A stretch of 57,043 nucleotides of DNA from Mesostigma viride (taxonomy: Eukaryota > Streptophyta > Mesostigmatophyceae > Mesostigmatales > Mesostigmataceae). How positions within the stretch are numbered: the first letter of the stretch is position 1; the number at the start of each line of letters is the position of its first letter. The notes under the pieces were generated by a model that was not told where the DNA came from, did no database searches, and worked only from the letters and a program-made list of their open reading frames with translations. This document shows, piece after piece, positions 1-31,681 of the stretch. Both the position numbers and the translations under genes were made by a program. The stretch is taken from NCBI GenBank assembly GCA_009746045.1, contig RPFO01000319.1:1-57043 (forward strand), given 5' to 3'.

Positions 1-1450
1 TTGATGGTTCGCAGTGCTGAGCTGTGGTGTTCGTAGTAGTCATGTTGGGGTAGTACTGGCGCAGGAATTGGCTATGTATGAGTTGCTATCGCTGTACAGG
101 TGTATGTACTTGTGAGGTTGTTGGTATGTAAATTTCAGTTTTGATGTGATGTTTTTTTTATTTTTTAGTATACTGATGTAGATTTTGTAGGGTGCGGGGT
201 GTATTACTACTCCAACTATATATACTACTAGGTATAACAATATTAGTACACTAGTGTGTCAGTAAGACTCGATACTAAGCGACACCGGAGCACCACAACA
301 TCTGGCTCTCTCCGATGGACAAGTTGCCTTTGATCGCCGGGAGCAGTCGGCGATGCGTTGCAGTTATCTGGGGCGCAATTGCTTGCTCGCGGGGATGGAT
401 CGGCACACAGTGGTCCTCCTTTGTCGCCTGGGTGTTCCAGGGGGGTCTGGCGGGTCTTGTTGCGGTGCGTGCTTCAGAGGAACCAGGCGCCGCCGATGTA
501 GAGGGACGTTCTATCTGTGTTTACCAACGACGTAGGGAGGTGCCCGTCAACTGGATTCGTTCACGGCGCGACTGCCGTGGCAAGGGGGGTTGGCCTATCG
601 AAGGGATGGCCGTCGCCGGGCGGTGTCTCTGGGCAGGTTGTGGGGTGGCATGCGAGCTGCGATGGTGCAAGGTATGTAGGAGGTGGTGATGTTGTGCGTT
701 TGGTTTCGTGTCCAAGAGCGCAGGTACGTCAGTTGATGTGGTTTTGGCGGATATTTTGGTTTGTGTGGTGGTTTATAGTGTTGTTTTATTTTTGGATAGG
801 TTCATCTGTTGATTGAGGCCATCAAGGATGCGTGGCATCCAGGTGCGTGAAAGAGCGCGGCGCTTTGGGGTGCGGTCGACGTTTGATAGCGGATACCAAA
901 GCCGAGAATTCCGATGTTGTCAAATACATAGACCGTTTTGGGTGACATTATTTGGCATGTTGGTTGGGTCATGTGTTGCTCGCGAAATAAGTTTAAGAAT
1001 GTCGACATTTACTTTTGACATACTGGCGTTTTTTTTCCAAGCGTGAATTTATGGCTAACTTGATCTGTGATGTGACCTTTGTTTTTGTTGTTGCTTTTGG
1101 TGGTGTGGTGTGGGCTGGTGGTTAGGGCATGGGTGGGGCATGCAGAAAGGTGAAGGATGGTAAGGGTTTATCAATAAAATATAGGTGGAAGAATAGAGAA
1201 GTGAATGGGGTTATTTGGTTGCGCCTGGACTGGTCATGCAGCTATTATATTAAATTTATCCGTGGTTTATTACCTTTGGCTAGCGGAGAGGTTTGAGGTG
1301 ACGCTGGTCAAGTGTAATTTCCATGGCGCAGCTTCTACCGCCATCTCTATATGTTAGACGGGCTATTTAATCGATAAGTGATGTGATAAACTATTCTATG
1401 GTACTGCGTTCATGTTGAGGACCAATGTAAGGAACCTTGATTCCTCCTAT
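1..1450. other. No gene recognised
   Basis: AT- and GT-rich sequence at the start (1-300) and a more GC-rich stretch after it. The open frames are short and have no recognisable motifs. Nothing supports a gene. Confidence 0.5.
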
Positions 1451-2935
1451 TATTTGTTCATCATTTACGATTGGGATGTGAGTTTCTACTTATCTCGCAC
1501 TTATAGCTTCCTCTTCAGAGGCGGCACAAGCGGTTTGCTTTAGGGCCACAGCGAAGCAACGGCGTGGAAGTAAAACTTTGGAAGACACTACTCGATCTTT
1601 GGACGTTCGGGCTTTTTTAGTCTTGGTCCCGGGAACGCGCCCCAGGGGTTCCTCCGACTGATATGTTAGCCCCGGGCAAGCAGGCCCATAGCGGCTTTCT
1701 CCTATTATTTGAGCGTAGAGGCCCGCCAACCCGGTGTTTTGGGTTGCTTTTTGGTTTTTTGTTGTGTGTGGTGTTGTGGGTGTTTCTCTAGTTTTTTTTT
1801 TGGTGCGGCTTTCTATGGGCTTCATCTGGTGCGGACGCCAGACATATGGTAATTCAGTGTGTCGAAACTAAATTACCCGCCCGGCGTAACCCGGATAGCC
1901 CTTGCGATATTTGCTTATTACAATATTTGTGTGGCCAGGCTTTATGTACAGTGGAGCCTAAGCCAACTGGTCATCCAACTCAGTGTACAAGTCATCATCA
2001 AGTTGGCTTTGTCACCATGCTAGGCCCAGCACTTGTCCATGCTAGAACTTGAACTTTCCCCTGCAGCAGCGAGGGTGGGTGGGTGGGAGCTGCAAAGAGA
2101 CTTGCTACCTAGTCCCCGGCACACTCTAAGCACATGCGCTTGTCACAGTGCCGACAGGCACGCCGCGCCTGTAGGTGCGTGCACCTTGGTGGTTCGGTCA
2201 CTACAAACTTTTGACGCTTGACGGCATACGCCGGACCCGTGTGAGTTAAAACTCAGCTAGGCGACGGATGCAAGAGCTGCTAGTCGGCACAACGTTTCTG
2301 CGCCACAATTGAGGTGCAGTAACCCAGGTGGCGGGCGCTAGAGCTAGCTACGCTGCCTATGGCAGGTTGGTCCCCTTGGGCCCGTATTGCATTTAACTAT
2401 AACCGGAGCAAAAGCTCATCAATTACTTGCCGCGTAGCTCTTATCCCTAGTTGCAGCAGAGTCTTTATTAGGTCTGATCCCATCAAGGCTTACTTCCCGC
2501 CTAGATCTTATTCCCATTAGTAAGTGCCCGTCAACAAATGCAGCCAGCTGTTATTCCTAGTAAGTGTCCGTCAACAAATGCAGCCAGCTGTTATTCCTAG
2601 TAAGTGTCCGTCAACAAATCCAGCCAGCTGTTATTCCTAGTAAGTGTCCGTCAACAAATTCAGCCAGCTGTTATTCCTAGTAAGTGTCCGTCAACAAATC
2701 CAGCCAGCTCTTATTCCTAGAAAGTGTCCGTCAACAAATTCTGCCAGCTGTTATTCCTAGTAAGTGTCCGTCAACAAATCCAGTCAGCCAACGGTTCAAT
2801 GATGTGGTACCACCACTCAGCGGTGCTGCTGGATGGTCTACAACTCCTTAACCAGACGCATGCAGGGCAGGGGGCGGCTTTTTGTAACTGCATCAGGGAC
2901 CCCGGTCCGGAAATGCCTCTGGCAGTCAAAAGTCC
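1450..2935 (+). repeat. Interspersed repeat, copy A
   Basis: This stretch matches the reverse complement of about 54365-55860 over many blocks. Examples are the ggtgacggatgcaagagctg block near 2260 versus about 55010, the cgcctgtaggtgcgtgcacc block near 2168 versus about 55100, and the ttcgctgtggcc block near 1545 versus about 55805. The copies are clearly diverged, with indels. No terminal repeats or coding capacity were recognised; probably an old non-autonomous mobile element. Confidence 0.7.
2521..2780. repeat. 40-bp tandem repeat, about 6.5 copies
   Basis: Unit taagtgtccgtcaacaaatn followed by cagccagctgttattcctag, repeated with few changes inside repeat copy A. Copy B has only about two degenerate units at about 54.55 kb, so the array expanded in copy A. 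Confidence 0.9.
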
Positions 2936-2939
2936 CTCA

Positions 2940-3248
2940 AGGCTTAATAACCGACAACCACCCATGGCCTATCTAATTGAAACAAGCCTATAAAGGCCAG
3001 AACAGGGGTTGCCCTGCGCGCCGGTAGATGCCAGTAGCTACAAGTTTTTTGCCACCGCCGATCTAGCCACAGCTCTCCCTCCCCCTTCCCCCACCCCAAT
3101 TTCCCCCTCAGATGATCCTTGTTCAGTCGTATAAAACGTCACCCCCCCTCACCTGATCCTTGTCTGGAACTCACTTGTCTGCTCTGCTCTACAACACTAA
3201 ACGGCATTATAGCAGCGCGCTATATTTAACCACACTCTCCCCCCCCTC
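2940..3248. other. Intergenic, includes duplicated exon border
   Basis: No gene seen. 3141-3172 repeats the sequence at 3241-3272 (ctcacctgatccttgtctgg and following bases), the 3' border of exon 22 of the M8 gene. Confidence 0.6.
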
Positions 3249-23027
<19,779 letters not shown>

Positions 23028-24900
23028 CGAGGGCAAAGCAGTAGTTATCTGCAACCCAGTGGGCGATTTCGAACCATAGTTCACGTCAAAGAATGCGGCC
23101 GACGACGTGAGAGAAGCTCAGCGCGCGCGTGCCCGCGGGCCGTGAATATTATTTCGTTTGGTCCTTGAGCGCCTAGTGAAGCCCCCTCTGAGGCTAGTAC
23201 TAGTGGGCCGGGGCTTCATGGGCATATCTAGGCAAACCATGGATATTGATAAATGCATTCCAGCCATTGAACATAGACTGAAATTCTTATATTCAAAGCT
23301 TTCTTTCAATGCGCGTGCCATTTCGTCTGTGCAATCTTAATAATTATTAAGATTTAGTCCAGTCCAGTAGTCTCTGCTAGTCCGACTGTCTGTATTCTTA
23401 AGTCTACAAGAACATGGCCCATGTGCGGCGTGGGACACAACCACAACAACAACAATAACAACAACAAGAACGTGGCGAATTATTCAGGCACTAGTCCTTG
23501 CCAAGTTTTGACGGGTCCAGCAGCCAGCGTGTCAAAAATTTATCCTTAAGTGTATTAAAAAACAACTCTCTGCTTGGGCGCGGGTAGTTCCGGTGGGGCG
23601 CGGGTGGTTCCGGTGGCAAAACGCAGGGGAAGTGGCGCGGGGGGGGGGAGCGGCCTCTGAGAAGTAAGGAATACTGAGCGAAAATGCCACGTAGGGGCAC
23701 AAAGAGAGACTGAACTGAATCGTACTGAGTTACCGCGAATGAGGGGAAGAAGGGCTAGGGGAGGGAAAGGAGTAGTATAACGCAGGGGAAGAGGCGCGGG
23801 GAGGGTAGTTCCGGTGGCAAACGCAGGGGAAGTGGCGCGGGGGGGGGGAGCGGCCTCTGAGAAGTAAGGAATACTAAGCGAAAATGCTTGGGCGCGGGTA
23901 GTTCCGGTGGCAAAACGCAGGGGAAGTGGCGCGGGGGGGGGGAGCGGCCTCTGAGAAGTGAGAAGTAAGGAATACTGAGCGAAAATGCCACGTAGGGGCA
24001 CAAAGAGAGACTGGACTGAATCGTATTGCCGCAAATGAAGGGAGCGAGTTGCTGCAAATGAAGGGAAGAAGGGTTTGGGGAGGGGAAAGGAGTAACGACG
24101 AATCGAATGAACTGGAGACGAAAATGGGTCGTGGGGTGCCCGGAACTGAGAGCTGTTCGAAGAATCGGCGGTGGGCTGCCGGGGTGTGGGGGTTAATCTG
24201 TGTGGGTGGGGGGGTGCGGGGGTGCGGGGTGCGGAGAATCGGCGGTGGGGGAAAAGCTGACGCGTACGCGTCGGCTGGGGGGGGGGGCTTGTTACACTAT
24301 TAATATTACGTCGTGGATCATGCTGACAATGAAATACTTTGTTACGATTCTGGATCGTGCATCTGCTCAGAATATAATCTTCGTTTTTATGTGAAACGTG
24401 CGTGAATTATTTCGCTTTCGCCAGTCCGAAGGTTCAGGTTCAAGATCTGGGGCACTTCACTGGCAGTTGTCCTTTCAACGGTGCGGCAGCCTGCACTCTG
24501 CAGGGCGTGTAGGTACAGATGTACATATATCACGACTCACACGAGAGCTCAAACGGAGTCCGATCTATGAAACGGTCACAAAGATTTGAGTGTGCAGTAA
24601 ATGCCAGATCTACATGGTATCCCTGGCGTGGGATTCAACTAACTAACTAACTACAGTACAGTACTGTACAGTAACATGGTAATGATGGTATCCCTGCATC
24701 TTCAGCACGTGAGACAAGCCATTACAGTACAGTCAATACTTCGCAGTAAAATTGGACCGAAAGAATGCTGCTGAAATGTTCATTTTTTTTTTTCAGTTTT
24801 CGCACGTGTTCGTGAGCGTGTTTAGCCACCACTTGACGCTATTGGCGAGAAACTGGACCACCGTAGCAGAAAGGTACCTTTTGGCGAATTAATTAATTTT
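23028..24900. other. Upstream region of the M8 gene; no gene recognised
   Basis: Presumed 5' flank of the M8 gene. No TATA box or other promoter element could be assigned. A repeat block fills 23565-24060 and G-rich sequence 24180-24295. Short open frames lack motifs. Confidence 0.4.
23565..24060. repeat. Degenerate tandem repeat (gcggcctctgagaagtaagg)
   Basis: Three to four copies of a block containing ggtagttccggtggcaaa, g-runs, and gcggcctctgagaagtaagg. Unit length varies from about 110 to 190 bp. Confidence 0.8.
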
Positions 24901-26830
24901 TGTCCCAAAATGTATCAGATTCCGACTAATTTTTACCTCTACCTTCCATTTTTGGACCATGCCTTGGTAATGGCAGATCCTGACTGCCCTCGCCGAGATC
25001 TATCGATTGCGCTACTTAAACTTGAGATCAGACCCCCCCACCTCCTACTTGCCATTCTTGACTTTGGCTTGCTTGGCGTTATTAGGGCCAACTCACACGG
25101 AAGTGGCCATGGCGACTGCGTTTACGCGAAACTAGCGATGTAGGGCTAGAGAAATGAAAAAAAAATGGCGCTTGCATGTTGAAGACGATGATTTAATGCT
25201 GTTGGTTTGTGGCGGCAAGTGGCTGGTTTACAATATCGCTGCTTTCTTTTACTGCATCGGCATGGGGGGTAATCTGCATTTTTTGGTCGCGCGGAATAAA
25301 ATAGAATTCGTAATAGCGGCAGTAAATTCGCAGTTTTGGGGGTCTTTTTGACCGTGAAGGATGCATTAATATCGGTAGCTTCGAGTTCTAAACAAAACGG
25401 GTGCTTTTTGCTACATTTTCGGCCATTCTCGGTAAGTAATTCTTCAGGCATGCGCAGTACATGTCGGAACCTTCCATGGAAGAACAGCCGTTGTTGCGCG
25501 CCTGGGCCGGGCGAGGGATCTACGATGGCAAGGTACAGATTTGTGGCGAATGCTATCTACTATCAGTTTCTTCTAAGAGCTCATCGTTCGAAGTTTTTTG
25601 CGTTCGTTTGGGTCAGTTTCCGCCAGCTAACTCTCCGTTGCTCGCCGTCGTGTTGACGAATACCTGGCAGCTTTAGCTTGTTTTCGTTGATGTCTTGATC
25701 AAATCCGCTTCAGTCGCAGCATATAGATCCTGGGGAATGCGTGAGGGATTTCATAGCACGTGTTCTGGCAAGGATGTTTTGCGTATGGACGCTTCTTGTT
25801 GTGTGATAGTGACGCACCCTTTCTTCGAAGTGTGATCGCAGCGGCATCACAGCGCTCAGTCGGCTCAGAAGCTGAACGGCCGCCACTGGTTTCTTTGCTT
25901 CTTATCGTGCGGGGAAGGAAGTTTTTTTATCGACGATCATGTTTGAGATATTGCATTTTTGTGACTGCATGTAGATAGCTGCCATAATTGGTTTATTTGA
26001 GCTTTCCTTCTTATGATGATATCGATGTGACAAGACTGCAATGTACTGAGCCAACCATGGTTGGTATGGTTGACTGCATGCAAGCTTTGTATGCCATGAT
26101 CTCCTTTGGTTCCTTGCCCTCCATAGTTCCAGTTTGTTGCCCATGTCGGGTAGGGCAGTTAAGGAGTTGTTGCTGTGTTGATAAGCTGCTTGGTTGGCAT
26201 AACCCTTACACTCTAACCTGGGAGAAACATAGAAAATGCTGGTAATGCATATTGTTAGTGCCATCATCAGTATTGCTATTCACGTACTTATAAGTCTGGC
26301 CATGCTCGAGGGACGGTGAAGGAGTATGAGGTGCGTGGCCACCCCTTTGTACTTCATAACGTATTCAGCATGGATTTGATCCATGTTGATGGCATGTATA
26401 AAGTGTGATTGTGTTTACTCACTTTCTGAGTGGTCCTCAGCGCCTTGTCAGGTGGTGAGTGGTCGTCTAGGAAACCCATCAGTGCGTGCCACAGTGACCC
26501 CCAACCTTGAGCATGTGTCGTCATCAGTGTGCTAGAGTTAAATTATATGTGCTTTTGGTCATAGATTTGCTGAGTTCTTCGCATGAAGTTGACAAGGTAC
26601 TAACCTTGGGTTGAGTATAGTGAATGCTCTCTTGGCATGTATGCCTAGCGATCGTGTTGCTAATAATGCTTGCGCTGGAAAGGTTGGCCATGCCAAGGGC
26701 AGGTGAGGGCAGATGAGGTGCCTAGCCGTTTGCTTATGTTTTGTGATCGAGTGGGGCATGCTTTCCTACTTTTTGGATGGAAAACAGCATGCCTAAGTGG
26801 CCATACACAAAGAAAAACCTCCTTTAGCTT
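24900..26830. other. No gene confidently recognised
   Basis: Open frames of 60-106 codons on both strands, none with a motif I recognise. A plus-strand frame at 25461-25676 (MSEPSMEEQPLLRAWAGRG) looks protein-like but has no identifiable family or clear splice context. Confidence 0.35.
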
Positions 26831-26911
26831 ATGTTCAGGTTTTAGCACGCATAACCATATTACTTGAGCTAGACTTGTCAGAATGACCTGTCAAAGGGTG
26901 GCTACCACTAC

Positions 26912-27159
26912 GTGATGCAAAGGGAGGGGCAGGGGGGAGAAGGGGAAGGTAACAGTGATGATGAGAATGATGTTGATGATATTCCCTGCCTTGCATGTGC
27001 GTCCCCGGATGAAGTTGACGGTGTCCCTTTCTTGCTATGCAGCACATGCGGGTGCAAGGGACGATTGCATGCGTGCTGCGCAGACCCCCCCTAACTAAGG
27101 AGCCCAAGGGGGATTGGTTTTGCCCTGCCTGCCTTGTGCAGGATGCTTACAAGGGCTGA
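26912..27159 (+). pseudogene. PHD-finger protein fragment, one-base frame break
   Basis: Acidic start (EGNSDDENDVDD), then CLACASPDEVDG, LLCSTCGCKGRLHACC, a frame break at a run of seven C (27085-27091), and then KGDWFCPACL. Read with one more C, this is a C4HC3 PHD finger (C-x2-C, C..C, H-x2-C, W-F-C-x2-C) ending at TGA 27157-27159. PHD fingers bind histone tails, and they also occur in some transposon proteins. It sits among repeats shared with 27.2 and 29.3 kb, so transposon origin is possible. The break may be a sequencing error. Confidence 0.65.
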
Positions 27160-27189
27160 TATAGTGATAATTCCTGGTTTACCGGGCAT

Positions 27190-29300
27190 TTTTGTTCTAA
27201 CGTGCCAAACCTTATAACTTGAGCTAGACTTGTCCGAATGACCTGGAACTTGGACCACAGCTGGCCCCCTGTTAGCCCGATTTTCGCTACATTTTTTTTT
27301 TCCTAATATGAAGTGTTTATGACATGTTTATTCCCAATGTCTGGTAAAAAAAGGGTACTTTTGCGGGGAAATGAATAACTGTTCAAGGTTTTGTCATTTC
27401 ATGATGTAAATAGCTCAGCAAGCTACAAACTCAGGGAACTATAGACGCTACATTTATTTTTGCCAACAAATGAGTGCATTGGCTGGGGCATAGATAGTTC
27501 TAATTAGCGTCTTTTTCAATTTATAGCGCAATATTGGCGTATATGTGGGGGTAGTACCCCCAACAAGTGCATGGACAACTCACCAGAGATGTTATTTGGT
27601 GCCCCCAATCATAATTTAGTATGGTGCAAGTGGAATTCAAGTGATATTAGCATGGGTTTTGGGCCGGGTGCCACCTCCCCAATTAAGACGTGTTCATTGG
27701 CGTTTGCTGAGGGACACATCTTTGAGTGTGAAATATGCTTTTGTCTTGGTCTGCGTGATGCATTTCAGCCACCATGGCAGAGTCGTAGGCCGCGTGGTGG
27801 CTGCGCTGGTGTGCACCGCGATCCTTGTGGGGCTCTTTCGGCATCCCGAAGGGGAGGGGCCAGACCTTGGCGGCGCAGGTGGGCATTGTAGCAGTTTTGT
27901 TGTTGCCATGTGTTATATTGGGATTAAACAAGTTAGAAGTGGTGCATTTGTTTGTGTTAATTCCTTTTGTAATTCAGGTATCTAGGATGCTAGCCTACCA
28001 TGCATACGGTGTGCAACATGTTAATGATTCTGCAGTATGAATTTGCGTGGCCATGCAGGTGTGGTCATGTCACCGATGCAGGTCGTATACGTGGCGGGGG
28101 TTCTGCAGTCGACGTGCTTTGGAGTATATCCTCGCGATGGCCCTTGAGATGATCGGCACGCAGGCCGTATACGTGGCGGGTTTTCTGCACGACGTGCTTG
28201 GGGGTGTCTTGGCGATGGCCTGATTGAGATGGTCGGCACGCGGGAATTCTGCGACATTGGCGTTGGAAGTTTCCTAGCGGCGATTGTGATCGTCGCAGAA
28301 GGGGCCATTTACGGCCATGATCGCCTCGTTGTCGCCATTTGTAGGCGAGGTGGGTGCCATATTGTTTTGGAATGCATCATATGCAACTGCATTTGGAAGG
28401 TCACTTCTGTGCATAAGAAAAGTTGAGAGGGTTGATTTTTAGTACCCTCACATATGCGTGTGGTCATGCGGTTGCTGACGTGGGTGTGCTTGTGTGTGCA
28501 GATCTTCATTTGGAACTGGGAGCAATCATGGGGACCCTTGGATGGTATATTCTGATTGGCTATTGGTAAGTGCGAACGGTGACGCACTGACGTCGAATGC
28601 GAACAAGCAGGTCTGCTAATTATTAAGGGGACATGACACATTGAAAGTGCACTTTTCTGGAAAACAGACCTGTGCATGGGATAAAAATCCAGTTATGCTT
28701 GGGAACCATAAATATGTGAAAAAAAAAAATTCCAGCCACTTGGGGGTGGTACTACCCCCAGCATGACCCAGTTATGAGCTAAAAATAGAAAAAGACACTA
28801 TTTTTGGCCGATTTTTCCTAGGAGACTGGGCAAACCAAAAGTGACCAAACCACATATTTTCCTAAAATCCCCACCCTTGCAAATAAATCTGGCTACTCAG
28901 GACCACAAAATAAGCACGTTTAGACTATTTGATGGGGTTTAGCCCAAAACACGTATTTTTTTGTCCTAAAAACATAAATCAAATAGTAGACACATGCAAA
29001 AATTTCAGTGATGACATTTATACTAGGCCTAGGGTGGGGATTTCACTCTCACAAAGTTTGAGCTCATTCTGAGCACGTTTACTCATGTTGATGGGTGTAA
29101 ACATGCCAAAAAAAATGACAGAAAATCCGGGTTATGAGCACAAACAACACCCCTTTTACACCCTAGCCAACCACTAACTGGGGCAAACCAGTTACCAGGT
29201 GCAACTAATTAATAAAATGTATCATAAAGCTTGCCACCAAATTACAGGTCATTCTGACCTAGTTTGCCCATAGTACATCGTGTTATAGCTGCCACCCTGC
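27190..29300. repeat. Diverged inverted-repeat pair with gggggta(g)taccccc hairpins
   Basis: 27190-27563 resembles the reverse complement of about 28740-29295. The matching blocks are aacttgagctagacttgtcc..aatgacct versus aggtcattctgacctagttt, the tataaattgaaaaagac block, and a hairpin of five G and five C at about 27547 and 28743. Probably two copies of one element family in opposite orientation; the right-hand one lies inside the TTAA element. Confidence 0.5.
28040..28250. repeat. About 73-bp tandem repeat, 2-3 copies
   Basis: Units containing gtatacgtggcggg, ttctgca, gacgtgctt and gcgatggcc, about 70% alike by eye. Confidence 0.7.
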
Positions 29301-29486
29301 ATGCTTGGTACACTGTGGCATGAGGGACACCATAAGCACATTCCTAAGCTTGCCCCCTGCAAATTGGGCAGAAGCACGTAAAGCAAATGCTAGATGCTTG
29401 AAGAAGACATCCACCGACATAATCATTACGCAAGCAGGCATGACCACTTGCGGGAATCACCTCATAGCTAACACCCAGTCATGATG

Positions 29487-30005
29487 CTAAAGGATAAAAG
29501 GGCCATCCTTTAATATTGTCATAATAAGCACCTGATCCTTATCATCTAGGAAGCCCCAGCCATGTGTAATGGAAGCAAAACATATTGGAAGGAGATAACT
29601 ATATAACACGTACATGCTCACCTTCCCTACAACTTCACACCTTGTTTTCCAGCAGGCTGAAGAGCCAAGACAAGCGTTTATGAGCTCGCCAGCTCCTTGC
29701 AACGTTGATGCCGCTCCCAGGCAGCTAGGGTCCTTGACTACGCAATATACAATGTCTACCATATGAAAAACTCCATAAAAGAAAGTGAAGCAGAGCCGCA
29801 AAACTGCCCGATCAACTCTTGCTAGCTTTAACAAGGCTGCATGGCATACGCAGCATAAGGCAAAACATTGAAACCTGCGAAAATCAGATAGCGCAAGTGC
29901 AACAAGTGGCGAACAAAATAATAGCAAGAACACCCGGAATCGGCGCCAAAGCTTCATGCCAGGAACATTTAGAGCGCAAACAGACAGGGCGGTGACATGC
30001 GGCAA
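29487..30005 (-). CDS. ORF of 172 codons inside the TTAA element, possible secreted-protein fragment
   Basis: Open frame from ATG 30005, or more plausibly ATG 29957 (MKLWRRFRVFLLLFCSPLVA), which gives a signal-peptide-like start with basic residues then a hydrophobic core. A Cys-containing segment DPSCLGAASTLQGAGELINA follows, then ACLGSSACWKTR next to a GTGTGA donor-like site. I do not recognise the family. It could be a host gene fragment captured by the transposon, or a chance ORF; introns within it are possible. Confidence 0.3.
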   Translation of the reverse strand: MPHVTALSVCALNVPGMKLWRRFRVFLLLFCSPLVALALSDFRRFQCFALCCVCHAALLKLARVDRAVLRLCFTFFYGVFHMVDIVYCVVKDPSCLGAASTLQGAGELINACLGSSACWKTRCEVVGKVSMYVLYSYLLPICFASITHGWGFLDDKDQVLIMTILKDGPFIL

Positions 30006-30508
30006 ATGAACGTACCACGGCCGGCTTTATTTCCTACCCAGGCGCGCGAGACAGCCAGCCATCCATGGATGGCTTGACCGCGGATCGCGCAGGCCTGAAC
30101 GATATCATTTCAGAAATGACGGGAAATGGCCGCAGATCGAAGCCGCTTAGGATGTTTTCACGGTTTCCATTACTAACTAAACGCTTCTTCCTGCATCAAT
30201 ATAACCCACAAATCTTAAATTCTACCGTCGCAGGCACGCATTCTAAATCTATGTGCGGCCAGATTTTCAGATTAGATCCCCGTGCAAATCTGGATTAAGA
30301 AAGGCACCGACTTTTCAAATTGTGCATATCTGGCTATGAAACATCATACTAGGACATCGTTTAAAACCACCGGCGTACATTTTTCGCTTGTCGCCTGGCC
30401 GATTAGGCAAATTTTTACGGAACGCACGTCGCCATGGCCACCTCCGCACGAGGTGAGCGCATTGTGCACCACAATTTCACGGTCCGGGTGTACCGACGGT
30501 ACCGGCGC

Positions 30509-30532
30509 GAATTTTTTGGCGCCAAAAAATTC
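30509..30532. repeat. 24-bp perfect palindrome
   Basis: gaattttttggc followed by its exact reverse complement gccaaaaaattc, directly inside the right TIR of the TTAA element. Possibly a sub-terminal transposase-binding or hairpin site. Confidence 0.85.
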
Positions 30533-30599
30533 CGATGTGTCATGTCCCCTTAAATCGCGAGCCTGTCCGTGCGATCCCATATGACCGACTAGCTTAATT

Positions 30600-30990
30600 G
30601 TTAGTCAATGTTACATGTTGCGGCTGTGTTTTGCATTTTATTGGTTGCACGCGGGTGGGTATTGAGCTGTCCTTGCCTGTTGTCATTTTTGCAATGCGTC
30701 CAGGGCTGCAAATGCGTCCAGGGCTGCCGGCAAATGGGGCCGGGGCTGGAAATGAGTCAAGGGCAAGAAACGGTAGATGGCGCCAGCGTGGTGCGCGAGA
30801 GTGGAGGCCTTGGCGGTCAACGACAGTGCGGAGCTGTCGACGCAAGCCAAGGAATCCCAGCATTGTGCGACGGTTTGGAGCACGACGTTACCGTGTCAGG
30901 TGGTGGCGCCGTGCAAGGGCGATAACATGGGTTACTAGGTGGCCTTGCTGCGTTGTGCAAGTTGTTGGGATGCTGATTGTGAAAGTGGAC
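30600..30990. other. No gene recognised between TTAA element and minisatellite
   Basis: Moderately GC-rich, with overlapping open frames in several phases and no motif. It contains a short direct duplication (atgcgtccagggctgc). Confidence 0.4.
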
Positions 30991-30994
30991 ACAT

Positions 30995-31325
30995 AGTGGC
31001 ACCCCACCACATCCATCCGTGCGCCAGCACCCCACCGCATCCATCCATGCATGGCAGCACCCCACCACATCCATCCATGCATGGCAGCACCCCACCACAT
31101 CCATCCACGCATGCCAGCACCCCACCACGACCATCCATGCATGCCAGCACCCTGGCACCACATCCATCCATGCATGCCAGCACCCTACCACATCCAACCA
31201 TGCATGCCAGCACCCCACCACATCCATCCACGCATGCCAGCACCCCACCACCATCCACGCATGCTAGCACCCCTGATATCACCCCATCACATTCATGCAT
31301 GCCAGCACCCAACGACATCCGTTGG
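30995..31325. repeat. About 30-bp minisatellite, about 10 copies
   Basis: Unit catgccagcaccccaccaca followed by tccatccatg, with variants. It generates Pro/His/Thr and Trp/Met/Gly open frames that are not genes. Confidence 0.92.
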
Positions 31326-31681
31326 ACATGGCAAGAAACATACTGCGGGGGGTAGGGTGGTCGTGTGTTCGTGTTTGAAGTCCTTTCTCGATCATACGAG
31401 GGTATTTTTTGTATGGTGCACTTCTCTCAAATGTGTTTGACGCAGGCTCCTGTACCGCTGTTTGGTGCGCGCCCGAAGCTAGGTCCTTGCTCTCGCGTAA
31501 ACTGCGTCATACGACTGCGGTTGCCACGATGGTAGCGCACGGCGTGGCGTCCAACTGGGTACTCGCGTGCTGTGCCATGGGAAGCTCGTCGGCCTGCATG
31601 GCGGCCACGTCGGTATAGGCTGCGTGCTGCAGCTGCTGCCACATGCGCGCCTCCATTTTCGTATCCCACACATGATAGGAT

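Larger units (their letters stand above)
28627..30549. mobile_element. TTAA-flanked DNA transposon, 15-bp TIRs, Kolobok-like
   Basis: Left end GGGGACATGACACAT at 28627-28641. The exact reverse complement ATGTGTCATGTCCCC is at 30535-30549. Both ends are flanked by TTAA (28623-28626 and 30550-30553), as expected of a target-site duplication. TTAA duplications with termini of RRGG type are known from the Kolobok superfamily; piggyBac also uses TTAA but has C-rich termini. No transposase was recognised in the 1.9 kb, so it is probably non-autonomous. Superfamily assignment is inference; the TIR/TSD structure is seen directly. Confidence 0.75.

Noticed and set aside
24640-24690. Palindromic acagtacagtactgtacagt stretch
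   Set aside because: Only 14 bp is perfectly palindromic and it lies in simple tandem repeats; no functional context.
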